Shown here: positions 10,180-20,800 of the stretch, in pieces
Position numbering within the stretch: the first letter of the stretch is position 1
Layout: each line of letters opens with the position of its first letter
Origin: Petunia secreta
Taxonomy: Eukaryota > Streptophyta > Magnoliopsida > Solanales > Solanaceae
Direction: 5' to 3'
NCBI GenBank assembly: GCA_029990175.1
Contig: JARKIP010000011.1
Coordinates: 28,680,001-28,744,000 of the forward strand
Length of the DNA stretch: 64,000 nucleotides
The notes under the pieces: model-generated
Told to the model about the DNA's origin: nothing
The model's input: the letters and a program-made list of their open reading frames with translations, nothing else
The model's database searches: none
Position numbers and translations under genes: made by a program

Positions 10180-11702
10180 GCATTAAGTTAATATATGCTC
10201 AAGACCCTAAGCTAAAGAGCATTCACGAAGCTCTTCAAAAGGGAGAAAGAGTTGAGAAGTACCAATGGGTTGATGGCTATATCTTTAAAAATGGTAGAGT
10301 GTGTGTTCCCGAGTCCTCTTGGAGAGAATTGCTAATTCGTGAAGCTCATTGTGGGGGCTTGATGGAACACTTTGGGAGAAACAAGACCTTGGCCATTCTC
10401 ATGGAACAATTCCATTAGCCAAAAATAGGGGTGCAAGTTGAAAACCTTTGCAAAAATTGCCTTGAGTGCAAACATGCTAAATCTAAAGCTAACCCCTATG
10501 GTTTGTATACTTCTCTCCCCGTACCTACTAGCCCGTGGATAGATATTTCTACGGATTTTGTTATGGGATTGCCACGGTATAGGGGGGGACATGATAGCAT
10601 TTATGTTGTCGTGGATAGGTTCTCCAAAATGGCTCACTTCATTCCATGTAAGAAGTGTGATGATGCACAACATGTTGCTTCTTTGTTCATTGATAATGTA
10701 TTAAAGTTGCATGGTATGCCTCAAACCATTGTAAGTGATAGGGACACCAAGTTCCTTAGCAATTTTTGGAGGAGCTTGTGGGGTGCTCTTGGCACCAAGC
10801 TCTTGTTTTCTACGTCCCACCACCCACAAACGGATGGACAAACCGAAGTGGTGAACCGAACCTTGGGTGCTCTTCTTAGAGCTATGACCCGAGGTAAGGC
10901 CGGGACGTGGGTTGATAAGTTACCCCTCATGGAGTTTGCCTATAACCGTACCTTACATAGTTTGATTGGCATGACTCTATTTGAATGTGTTTGTGGTTTT
11001 AATCCCTTGATTCCCCTTGATCTAACCCCTTTGCCAAGAAAGATGGCTGCTAATTTTGAAGGGAAAAGCCGAGCAAAGGCTATGATTGAGCTCCATGCTA
11101 AAGCCAAGAAGAATTTGGAGGAAGCCTATGCCAAGGTTGCTTCCAAGAAGAACAAGGAAAGGAAGAAGCTTGAGCTCAAAAAGGGAGATTGGGTGTGGGT
11201 GCACTTCCGCAAGGAAAGGTTTCCAAACCTTAGGAAAGGGAAGTTGGCACCCTGTGGAGATGGACCGTTTCAAGTGCTTTCCAAGATCAACAACAACGCC
11301 TATGTGATTGATCTACCCGGTAAGTACAATGTGTCAAATACTTTTAATGTGACTGACTTGACCCTTTTTGATGTAGGGGATGGTGATGCCAGAGAGGAGG
11401 AAGCCATGGTTTCGAGGACGAAACCTTCCCAAAAAAGGGAGGATGATGTGGGGCATACTACCTCAAGGCCATTCACTAGAAGTCAAGCCAAGTTGATTCA
11501 AGACACTCATCTCCACTTGACTTGGAAGGACATGGAAGAAGGCTCCGAGAGCGGCTTGAAGATCATGCATTGGAACACCATGAAAGGAGGACCATCTAGG
11601 ACACTTGGAGAGGCTCAAGAGACACAAAATGAGACACCCCAAGAGGCTTCAGGAAGAGGCGGACCGCCTCCTCAAAGGGGCGGACCTCCTGAAAAATGTT
11701 AA
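10180..11702 (+). pseudogene. Integrase of the gypsy element, extending into the 3' LTR
   Basis: It holds an HHCC zinc-binding domain (EAHCGGLMEHFGR ... CKNCLECKHAK), broken by a TAG at 10416-10418. The catalytic core keeps the D-D-E triad (STDFVMGLP; VSDRDTKFL; GQTEVVNRT). A GPY/F-like module (CGDGPFQVLSKINNNAYVIDLP) follows near 11250-11320. The open frame continues past the polypurine tract and the LTR start (11444) to 11702 with SRPFTRSQAKLIQ. The C-terminus is therefore encoded partly in the LTR, as known for some chromoviral clades. Integrase would join element cDNA to chromosomal DNA. Confidence 0.9.
11431..11443 (+). other. Polypurine tract
   Basis: AAAAAAGGGAGGA lies immediately before the 3' LTR start (TGATG). 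This is the expected site for plus-strand priming during reverse transcription. Confidence 0.85.
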
Positions 11703-12273
11703 CTCTCTGGATTTTAGTGAGGCGGACCGCCTACATATTGAGGCGGACCGCCTAGTGGCTGAAAGCTCTCAGGACTCTCAGGAGGCGGCCGCCTAGTTGG
11801 GGGAGGCGGACCGCCTACCCCCTGTGACAGCATTGCGGGATTTTGTTTAGTTTTGTGTGAAACTCCAACTATAGCCCTGCGTGGCCTTATTTGTTTTAAC
11901 CCACTTTGGGGGTACTTTAGGCCTTTCGTTATGTCTAAGTGAAGCCTATAAATACTTCACTTGTCTTCATTAAACCTTAGCTTACCTTGAATATTGTTGG
12001 ATGATGAATAGAGTTGAACTCTTGTTTATGGAGAAAACCCTTTGGTTGGCTTGAACTCACTAGCGGATCCTAGTTGAATTCCAAACCGACACCCGATCAT
12101 TCTACTTGCGAGTCTCGGGTGCGGCTCGAGGATGGTTGCTTAGCGTAGGCTCTTCTTGACACCGATACGAGGTTATCACGGAACAAGTTCTCCGTGGTTA
12201 CCTTGTAGGGAGTTCGAGACGCGTCTCGTTCCCTTTTATCGTTCTTTTTGTCTTTTGATTTTGATCCTTATCA
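11444..12273 (+). repeat. 3' LTR of the gypsy element (830 bp)
   Basis: It pairs with 4669-5479 and is about 19 bases longer because it retains CAGCATTGCGGGATTTTGTT-like sequence missing from the 5' LTR. It carries the palindrome array (about 11657-11815) and the TATA-in-inverted-repeat promoter (11937-11962). It ends CCTTATCA, followed by the target duplication ATATC (12274-12278). Confidence 0.95.
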
Positions 12274-12278
12274 ATATC
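12274..12278. repeat. Target-site duplication ATATC, right
   Basis: It matches 4664-4668. Joining left and right flanks with a single ATATC recreates the order seen in the uninterrupted left arm. Confidence 0.9.
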
Positions 12279-13690
12279 CTTGTGCCTTACAATTTTCTTC
12301 AGAACATGCACTAACAGCAAGAGAATCAAGTACGCCAATGATGGGGACAAACATAAGAATAAGTTATTAAAGGATTTGTAGTGAGAGCCCAACCAAGTAT
12401 CACCGGCTCTAGCAAGACCGAACTCTTGATTCAAACCCTCACCTGTTTCAAGCTCATCTTTACGTAATATTTCTTCAATTTTTCTGCATGAGCTTCACGA
12501 AGGTTATCTCTACGCTTGTAAGAAGCTCCCACCATATTCAATATATCGAAAACTAATAATAAAAGTTCTTTCACTTCATCACATCTTCTTGAAACTCCAA
12601 CAAGAGTTAATAGGAGTTGATGAGAAAAATAATGAATAGAATGAGCACATTTACTTTTTTGTTGTATCAATTTTTTAAGTGTATTTAAATAACCTTGCAT
12701 ATTGCTTGCTCCATCGTAGCATTGTCCATGTACATAAGATGAACTTAAAGAATGATGAGAAAGCAAATCAACAATTTCATTTCTTAAAGAAAAAGCACTA
12801 GTAGCACAAACATGAACAATACCAATAAAGCGCTCCATCACAAAACCCATTTTATCAACATACCGCAACACAATAGTTATTTTCTCTTTATATAATATCA
12901 TGAGATTCATCAACTAATATAAAAAAGTGATCGCCGTTTAAATCCTCAATGATAAATTTAAATATTTTCATCTTACATGTAGTGATTATATTTTTGAATG
13001 TATGGAGAAGTCAATTGATTATTCTTAGAGCTTTTTTAAATATCTCACTTATATTATCACATAGTTTTGCATACCATTTGAGGAATTCTTTGTAGTTACC
13101 TCTATTAAGAGACGATTCATCTTCATGATGTCTCCGAAATGCTAATTCTTTGTTCAGAAGATATCTTGTCACATCAACAGCGGCTTCTAACGAGTCCGAT
13201 ATTCTAACTTTTGTTAATCAGATTGTTTAGAAACTGCACTTTGAATGGGATTATTTTTTATTCATTAGATCTCACAATTCTTTCTTGACTGATGATGAAC
13301 ACTATTCGGTCCACCAATATGTCTATCAAAACTGCTCTTCTTGTTCCAACTTGTAAATCCTATCTTTGGAAATACATTTCCCCCACCTTGATTAATGATT
13401 TCCTCATGAAACAAATAGCAATAAAAGCAAAAGGTTGCATCTTTTGTTCTGCTATACTCAACCAATCGTACTCATCAAACCATTTACAATTAAAGCGACG
13501 CAATTTATTACCTGAAACTATTTCTTTGAAGAAAATTGTGATTCCGAGATTGAAAATGACCCTTTCGAATATAAGCTCTTCTTATTTCATCATGGTCGTT
13601 TGGATGAAATTGTTGAATTGGTAATCTTTCACCAGGATCAACCTTTAGGGAACTTATATCAACTCATTCACTTTGTCGATGTTGTTTTGA
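12279..13690 (-). pseudogene. hAT-like TTF zinc-finger/DUF4371 pseudogene, right-arm copy
   Basis: Reading from right to left, about 13640-13500 gives an N-terminal segment (HPNDHDEIRRAYI). 13465-13265 gives the zinc-finger segment (VEYSRTKDATFCFYCYLFHEE ... FDRHIGGPNSVHHQ), with its FCFYC cysteines better kept than in the left copy. 12913-12431 is a 160-codon open stretch of DUF4371-like sequence (GFVMERFIGIVHV ... HGQCYDGASNMQGYL ... HYFSHQLLLTLVGVSRRCDEV). Stops and frame changes separate these, and the gene is split by the gypsy insertion, so it is not functional. Confidence 0.82.
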
Positions 13691-14289
13691 CTCTTTGGCA
13701 CTATTGCACAACTTGTATGAATCTTTAGATGTTGAAATTGGTTTTGATAGCATAGAAGATACTCAAGGGTAAAACCTCTCCATTAAAAATTAATTTAAAT
13801 TAAAATATCAATTAAGGTAAAACCTAGACAATCCAATAGAATTAAAAAGGAATAAAATGAATGTTTCAAGAATCTCTATCTAAAAAGGGGGAAGAAATAA
13901 AATAGAATAACTTACCAAATAGTATGAGAAAAAAAATCCAAAGATGTTGATTCAATTGGGTCAATTTTGCTCCAAAGTTTCGTGATTTGTAGCAGCAAAT
14001 TTTTTTAAAAATAAAAAATTGCAAATTCTGACTGGTAAATTGCTTTAAATAATTGGGGTTTTGTAAGCTTATGGTTAGATTGTCATTATATATTTATGTG
14101 TTAAATGTGCAAGGTTCGATCCAAGCTAGTACCATATTATTATATATTAAATGTTCGAAAATTTTAATAAAACTGTTATTCTTGAAGGGATTTGAACCAA
14201 TGACGTCGAGGGGCATTGTTGAGCATCTAACCATTGACCCTCATTTGATCAAGCAGCGTCACATTATATATTTCTATACAAATTAGTAT

Positions 14290-15123
14290 TATTTTCCGTC
14301 TCGATCGGTTAATTCAATAAAATGGGAATTAGCACTCGATTTCGTAGGCACCGTGCAATTGAACCAATTCAATTGTTTACTTGGTTCATCCGAGGGAGAG
14401 ATTGAGCTTCAAGAAATAGTAAACGGTCTGATCAATACACAAATGTATAACTCCCCAGCAATTCATATATATATATATAAAAATGAGAACTGGAACATGA
14501 CTAGGTCATTTATAAGAAACCAAGCGAGGGAGTAACAAGAGCTACAGAGCATGTTCTCTTTATTGGAGCTGTTGGGGAAAATTTGGAAGAAGATAGATCT
14601 GTTTGCAAGCTCACTGTTTCTGAAACAGAAGTTGTTCATCGCGACCGCGCAACTATCCACGCGATCACGCAAGAGAGGAAGGTTGTTCATCGCGATCACG
14701 AGGAGCCAAATGCGATCACGAAGGAGACTGAGCTGGGCTGAGGAAATGATCTTCGCGATCGTGCGACCTAGGTCGCATTAGCGAAGCTCTGGCTGATCTG
14801 GAAGCGCGATCGCACCACTGATGACGCAATAGCGCCGAGGCAACTACCAGAATGTTATTTTTAGCTTATTGACTTTGCATTTCAGCCCACTTTAGGGGAA
14901 ATTAAGGCATTTCATGCCATATTAGGAAAGGCCACTATTTAAGCATCATTATGTTCATTTTCTTGGGTTTAGACTATGTTGAATATTGATGGCTTGTGAA
15001 ATTTGGCTAAGCTTGTTGTTTAATCACTTAATTACCTTAGCTTGCAATTGAATATTGATTCAATTTAGGGTTAAATAGTATAGGTACTTTTTTGTTGTTG
15101 TTTTAAGGGGTGATTAGGCCTCA
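14290..15123 (+). repeat. LTR-like relic related to the gypsy LTR at 4669/11444
   Basis: Relative to the left arm, this stretch is extra sequence between the arm end and the phrase TTTCGACGAAGCAGTG. Around 14870-15010 it resembles the gypsy LTR: CCCACTTTAGGGG, AAGGCATTTCATG, ACTATTTAAG (a TATA-like box) and TTGAATATTGATGG. A GC-rich array lies upstream at the same relative position but with different motifs. Exact ends and target duplication could not be set, so it may be a solo LTR or a fragment. Confidence 0.5.
14638..14832. repeat. Array of GCGATC(G/A)CG motifs with a perfect 16-bp palindrome
   Basis: GCGATCACG or GCGATCG-type units recur at least six times. TGCGACCTAGGTCGCA at 14762-14777 is a perfect palindrome. 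The stretch is far richer in G+C than its surroundings and sits upstream of the relic's TATA-like box. Confidence 0.75.
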
Positions 15124-15867
15124 CCTCCTAATTTGTTTCCTTAATTCTAAATTATTAAAAAATTTCGACGAAGCAGTGCCACGTAACACTCCTTGCATCA
15201 AGATGGTTTCACCCCTATAAACAAACCTAACCTCCAAATTACATAAAATATAGATATTATGTCACTCTACAAAAATATATAGCAATATCTCTTTTTACCT
15301 TAAATATACAAATTCCATTAAAATCATACAAATTAGGGTTTTGCCTCCCCCCCCCCCCCCCCTCCTACTGCTCCAATCTTTCGTCGTGGCCGGCCGCTAG
15401 CTACCAACCGCTGAAATCTTTTTTTGTTTTCTTATTTCTTAAAAAAATTAAGATGCATAAACTCAAAAAAGAAATACATTTACATGCTTGAAAAAAGTCC
15501 TCCTAATTTGTTTCCTTGATTCCAAATTAGTAAAAAATTTCGACGAAGCAGTGCCACGTAACACTCCTTACATCAAGATAGTTTCGCCCCTATAAACAAA
15601 CCTAACCTCCAAATTACATAAAATATAGATATTATGTCACTCTACAAAAACATATAGCAATATCTCTTTTTACCTTAAATATACAAATTCTATTAAAATC
15701 ATACAAATTAGGGTTTTGCCTCCCCCCCCCCCCCCACTGCTCCAATCCTTCGTCGTGGCCGGCCGCCAGCTACCAACCGCTGAAATCTTTTTTTGTTTTA
15801 TTATTTCTTAAAAAAATTAAGATGCATAAACTCAAAAAAGAAATACATTTCCATGCTTGAAAAAAGT
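15124..15867. repeat. Tandem duplication, two units of about 375 and 369 bp
   Basis: Units 15124-15498 and 15499-15867 both begin CCTCCTAATTTGTTTCCTT and end CATGCTTGAAAAAAGT. They differ at few positions and in the length of an internal poly-C run (about 17 versus 15 C). The part TTTCGACGAAGCAGTGCCAC ... CATCAAGAT is an inverted match to about 965-1030 near the outer edge of the left arm. No coding potential. Confidence 0.9.
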
Positions 15868-16212
15868 AGATTTAATTTTAAAAAATACATAAAAAACATA
15901 ATGACTAGAATATACAAATACACACACATACACAAAAGACTTACAGAGGATTTATGAACATACAAATATTTTATGGACATACATGTTACTCAACATACAC
16001 ATATATACTAATATATACAAGAATATATAAATAAACATTCAAAAATATATGGGCAAATGTATGATTGCAATACACATACACAAACATATAACTAATATGC
16101 ACAAAATATAACTAGACATTCAAAATATTTTAAATATATTTATGCACCAAACATACACATACATAAATACAAAAACTATACATGTATATACACATATATA
16201 CACATACAAAAC
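15868..16212. other. AT-rich stretch with ACATACACATATA phrases, no gene
   Basis: A run of loosely repeated ATACACATA/ATATACA words. No open frame or element ends were recognised. Confidence 0.6.
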
Positions 16213-18760
16213 TAAAACGACATCGGTCAGTCGTTTCGAAAGTTAAAGACTCCGATTTGCGTGCCAATAATTTTAAAATCTTCGTAAGGTCCATTGGGAC
16301 TTATCTGTAAAATTTTAGCTAAATCAGACCTCGTTTGGTAGGCATCGGAAGAAGGTTTCAGTTTTTATTGTCGATAAATATTAAAAAGAGATTTTCGAGC
16401 TCGGTTTTGGCGAATGAGCTCCGATTCGAAATTCGAAAGCGCCGTTAGGTTCGTATGATTATTTTTTACTTTTGTAAACTTTCAAAAGTGAATTTCGAGG
16501 TTGTTCAGCTAGTTTTCGCTAAAATGCCGAAAGTTAAATAATTTAACCTTTTTCTATTTAATTTGCATTTTGAGTTTTTGGAATCCGATTTGAGATGCGC
16601 CTTAGCGAGCACGTCACATAAATTTGGTATAACTTGTGCAAAAGTTGGAATAATTTTTAATTTCGTAGGGTACCGTTTTAATTTTCGAAAAGAAAAAAAA
16701 TTATAAAATAAAAGAAAAGACAAAAATAAAAGAAAAGAGAGAAATACGGTGGGTCCTTAGCTTAACGAGGTAGTTTAGTAGTATATAGAAACAGAAGCTT
16801 GAATGATATGAAACAGAAAGAAACAAAATGAAATGATGCAGTAAAAAAATAAAATGCTAGAAAATGAGAAAAGAGCCGGGAAAAGATAGAATTTTCACTC
16901 CAAAACATTCAGGTAACGATGTTAATGCATTATTTGAGTTTATTACGTGTGTTTGAATATATTTTAATGGTAAAAATTGGTATAATATACATTGTTTTAA
17001 TAAGTTCAACTGATAGTTTAAAGGGCCAATTGGACCCCGATAGTGGAATTGATTATAAATTCGTACTCAGTGAGTTATGGGCAACAAATAAATGTAATTT
17101 ATTTAGGGTTTGGTTATGTGACCTTAAAACCTTTACATATGATTGGCCTGCGTATTGCGTATGCGTATAGGGTATCAGGTTCCTAACCGGATTGTCCTAA
17201 AATGTGAGAAATGAAGCCTTTAGCCTAATTTGATATATTTTTCTGCTTATTGAATAGAGTGAGATCGTTTGGCAATGAAACCAAAGGATAAAGCGGTTGT
17301 TGATTAGCAATGCTAACTTTTGGAAGAGGTAAGTGTTTATATCCATTTCTTTGAAGGCACCTGGCCTCGTGGATAATCTACCACTTATTCCTTACGTGTG
17401 TAGCTGCCGATAGGCGTACTCATTACGCCATAGCTTTGGATTTACATTGTATATTATATGTTATGTCCTGTTGTTGGTATTGCATTGAGGATCTAAGCAT
17501 TGTACTCTGACTGTGAGTTGGCATCTACTTTCCGGCTGTCGATGAGAGTTCCGCGCCGGTGAAGGGTTATTATTGCATTATATCGCATTCATATGCATTA
17601 TATGTCATTCATATGCATTATATGTCATTCATATGCATTACATTGCATATCATATTGGGTGCAGGAGTATTCCGCCCCAGGAGAGTGCAGGAGTATTCCG
17701 CCTCTGGTTTACATTATATCGGGTGCAGGAGTATTCTGCCCCAGGAGAGTGCAGGAGTATTCCGCCTCTGGTTTACATTATATCGGGTGCAGGAGTATTC
17801 CGCCGCAGGAGCAGGAGTATTCCGCTCCAGTTGGTTATCAGATTGGATTCCTCTCAAATGCAGGAGTATTCTGCTTTGGGATAGGATTACAGGCACATGT
17901 GACCCTTTGCATCATATTTCATTTCATTTCATCTCATTTCATTTCATACCATTGTGTAGACTTGCGATACATGACTACTGTTCTGCTTATATGTGCATTG
18001 CTTATTTGTTGATATGTTTCTGGCTCGTATTCTAGGTTGTACGCTGCAACGGTATAAATATATGGATCAGGTTGCACTCCTCGACAGTATGTATTTCTTA
18101 TTGTTAATATGCTCGGGATACTTAAAAACCTATATGTTCTGTCTATCTTATGTCCCTAGTTGTTTATGAGTTTATGATTCCATACGTGTTTCTGGTTATT
18201 ATCTGGCTCTACCTTTTTATAATTTAAATAAGAGGAATTGGGTTCATCTGTTTCTTCTCCCTGGCTAGCTATCCTATTCTTTGAGGTGCCTAGTCTGCCC
18301 CACTTATTAAGTCCTTTTGACTCACCCTTGTTTGTTGTTTGTTTCTTGTCTATTTATTTCGTTTCGGCAGATTCGCTCCAGGATTGAGTTCGCCACGTTG
18401 TGAAGGAGCGAAGACGACTTCAGCTGTCACGGTGAGCCAGCTTTTATTCTGGATGGCCACCAGTTTTATGTTTACTATTTCAGTTGCATTTTGCTCCCTT
18501 CAGGAGGTATTTGTCTTTTTCTGTACTCTTAGATGTCTAGTCTGGATAGTCCAAAACTTAATATGTTGGGTAGTCAACTGTAATTTCTTTTGTACAGCTT
18601 AGAGGTATCAGTATGTATGTACTTCTTTTTCTAAGTCTTGTTCCTATTTATGAATTGAATTATATTTATTTTCCTAATTTAATTGGTAAGGGTTCGCCTG
18701 ACGGGTCTAGGGGAGGATGTCGGGTGCCCGCACGGCCTAGCCGAATTTCGGGTCGTGTCA
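16213..18760 (+). repeat. 5' LTR of the 2.5-kb-LTR gypsy family
   Basis: It starts TAAAACGACATCGGTCAGTCG, matching TGAAACGACCTCAGTC of the 3' LTR with the leading TG degraded to TA. It ends GGGTCGTGTCA. It contains a GCAGGAGTATTCCGC array (17659-17880) and one TATAAATATA (18053-18062) between TGCAAC (18045-18050) and GTTGCA (18071-18076). Open frames inside it are by-products of the repeats. Confidence 0.9.
17659..17880 (+). repeat. GCAGGAGTATTCCGC repeat array, seven units
   Basis: Seven copies of a 15-bp core with dyad-like GGA-GTAT-TCC lie in alternating contexts (GGGT- and AGAGT- preceded), giving a higher-order period near 60 bp. Confidence 0.9.
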
Positions 18761-18769
18761 GTTGGTATC
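18761..18769 (+). other. Left half of the split primer-binding site, including target duplication GTATC
   Basis: GTTGGTATC follows the 5' LTR. Its last five bases GTATC recur at 21462-21466 after the solo LTR, followed by AGAGCC. Confidence 0.9.
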
Positions 18770-20208
18770 TGAAACAACCTCGGTCAGTCGTTTCGGAAGC
18801 TAGGACTCCGATTGGCGTGCCGATAATTTTAAAATATTCGTAATGTCCATTAGGACATGTCTGCAAAATTTGAGCTAAATTAGACCTCGTTTGGTAGGCA
18901 TCGGAAAAAGGTTTCAGTTTTTATTGGCGATTAATATTAAAAGGAGATTTTCGAGCTCGGTTTTTGCCGAATGAGCTCCGATTCGAAATCCGAAAGCGCC
19001 GTTGGGTTCGTATGATTATTTATGACTTTTGTGAACTTTCGAATGTGAATTTCGATGTTGTTCGGCTAGTTTCCGCTAGAATGCCGAAAGTTAAATAATT
19101 TGACTTCTTTTCATTTAAATTCGCATCTTGAGTTTCGGGAGTCCAATTTGAGATCCGCCTTCGCGAGTATGTTACATATATTTTGTGTAACTTGTATGCA
19201 AAATTTGGAATTATTTCGAATATCGTAGGGTACTATTTTAATTTTCGTTAAGAAAAGAAAATAGAATAAAAGAAAACAAAAAAAAATAATTAAAAATTAA
19301 TTATGTATGTCGGTCAAGCTAAGGGATTTAAGCTAATCCCTTAGCTTAGCAGTAGCAATACGCACAGGAGCATTTGAGCAAAAATAGCAGAGACGCGAAA
19401 CCAAAAAATACGCAGTAGAAAAATGCCAGAAAATAAGAAAAGGGGCCGGGAAAAAGTAGAATTTTCACCCTGAAACATTCAGGTAATGATCCTAATATAG
19501 TATTTGAGTTTATTACGTGTGTTTAAATATATTTTTGCGGTAAAAATAGGAATATTAGACATCGCCCTAATGACGTAAATTGATAGTTTAAAGGGTCAAA
19601 TGGACCCCGATAATGAAATTGATTATGTATTCGTGCTCAGTGAGTTATGGGCAACTTATAAATATAATTTATTTGGGATTTGGTTATGTGGCCTTAAACC
19701 CTGTATATAGGCCTGGCCTGCGTATTGCGTATGCGAATAGGGTATCAGGTTCCTACCTGGATTGCCCTACGATGTGAGGGATGAAGCCTTTAGCCTAATG
19801 TGATATATTTTTCTGCTTATTGATCACAGTGGGATCGTTTGGCAATGCATTCAAAAATAACGCGGTTGTTGGTCGCAATGCTAACTTTTGAGAGAGGTAA
19901 GTGTTTATATCCATTTCTTTGGAGGCACCTGGCCTCGTGGATTTTCTACCACGTGTTCCTTACGTGTGTAGCTGCCGATAGGCGTACTCATTACGCCTTA
20001 TAGCTTTAGATTTACATTCTATATTATATATTATGTCATGTTGTTGGTATTGCATTGAGAATCTGAGCATTGTACCCTGGCTGTAAGTTGGCATCTACTT
20101 CCCGGCTGTCGATGAGAGTCTCGCGCCGGTGAAGGGTTATTGTTGCATCACATGGCATTCATACGCATTATATGTCATTCATATGCATTACATTGCATAT
20201 CATATTGG

Positions 20209-20516
20209 GTGCAGGAGTATTCCGCCCCAGGAGCAGGAGGATTCCGCTCCATTGTATCATATTGAGGAAAGGAGGATTCTGCCCTATGAGCAGGAGTATT
20301 CCGCTCTTATGTCAGATATTGAGTGCAGGAGTATTCCGCCTCAGCTTTACATTATATCGGGTGCAGGAGTATTCCGCCCCAGGAGAGTGCAGGAGTATTC
20401 CGCCTTTGGTTTATATTATATCGGGTGCAGGAGTATTCCGCCCCAGGAGCAGGAGTATTCCGCTCCAGTTGGTTATCAGATTGGATTCCCCTCGAATGCA
20501 GGAGTATTCCGCTTCG
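20209..20516 (+). repeat. GCAGGAGTATTCCGC array, about ten units, in the solo LTR
   Basis: The core is the same as in the 5' LTR but with three more units, some diverged (GGAGGATTCCGC, GGAGGATTCTGC). Copy number therefore changes between LTRs of one family. Confidence 0.88.
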
Positions 20517-20679
20517 GGATGGGATTACGGGCACATGTGACCCTTTGCATCATTTCATTTCATCTCATTTCATACCATTGTGTAGACTTGTGGTACATAA
20601 CTACTGTTCTGCTTATATGTGCATTGCTTATTTGTCTATATATTTCTGGCTCGTATTCTGGGTTGCGGGGATCGGGTTG

Positions 20680-20800
20680 TGCGCCGCAACGGTATAAATA
20701 TATGGACCGGGTTGCACGTCGCAGCGGTATAAATATATGGACCGGGTTGCACGTCGCAGCAGTATAAATTTATGGACCGGGTTGCACGCCGCAACAGGAT
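20680..20800 (+). promoter_or_regulatory. Triplicated TATA-bearing 35-bp repeat in the solo LTR
   Basis: TATAAATATA-type boxes start at 20693, 20728 and 20763 (the last is TATAAATTTA). Each is followed by TGGACCGGGTTGCAC and separated by exactly 35 bases. The neighbouring 5' LTR has a single copy at 18053. This looks like a core-promoter amplification. Confidence 0.8.

Larger units (their letters stand above)
4669..12273 (+). mobile_element. Ty3/gypsy LTR retrotransposon, near full length but inactive
   Basis: The order is LTR (4669-5479), primer site, leader, gag, protease, reverse transcriptase, RNase H, integrase, polypurine tract, LTR (11444-12273). Protease-RT-RH-integrase order is diagnostic of Ty3/gypsy (Metaviridae-type). 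The LTRs begin TGATG and end CTTATCA and are flanked by ATATC. The polyprotein is broken by five in-frame stops, two frame changes and a substitution in the RT catalytic motif. The integrase reading frame runs on into the 3' LTR, as seen in some chromoviruses such as CRM. I see no convincing chromodomain, so the clade is left open. Confidence 0.95.
12274..14262 (-). repeat. Right arm of the large inverted repeat, proximal piece
   Basis: This is the reverse-complement counterpart of about 1083-3520, minus the LINE insertion. The noncoding outer part (about 13690-14262) matches 1083-1560, including a GATCGAACCTTGCAC-like phrase and TTGATCAANNNAGGGTCA near the end. Confidence 0.85.

Noticed and set aside
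17559..18035. Three overlapping plus-strand frames of 100-158 codons, and similar ones at 20129-20767
   Set aside because: They read through the GCAGGAGTATTCCGC array, which is open in several frames because the unit has few stops. Different frames give the same repetitive peptide words, so this is not a protein gene.
17559..20516. Repeat arrays considered as possible CRISPR-like or satellite arrays
   Set aside because: Units abut or alternate with repeated context rather than unique spacers, and they lie inside retrotransposon LTRs of a plant genome.
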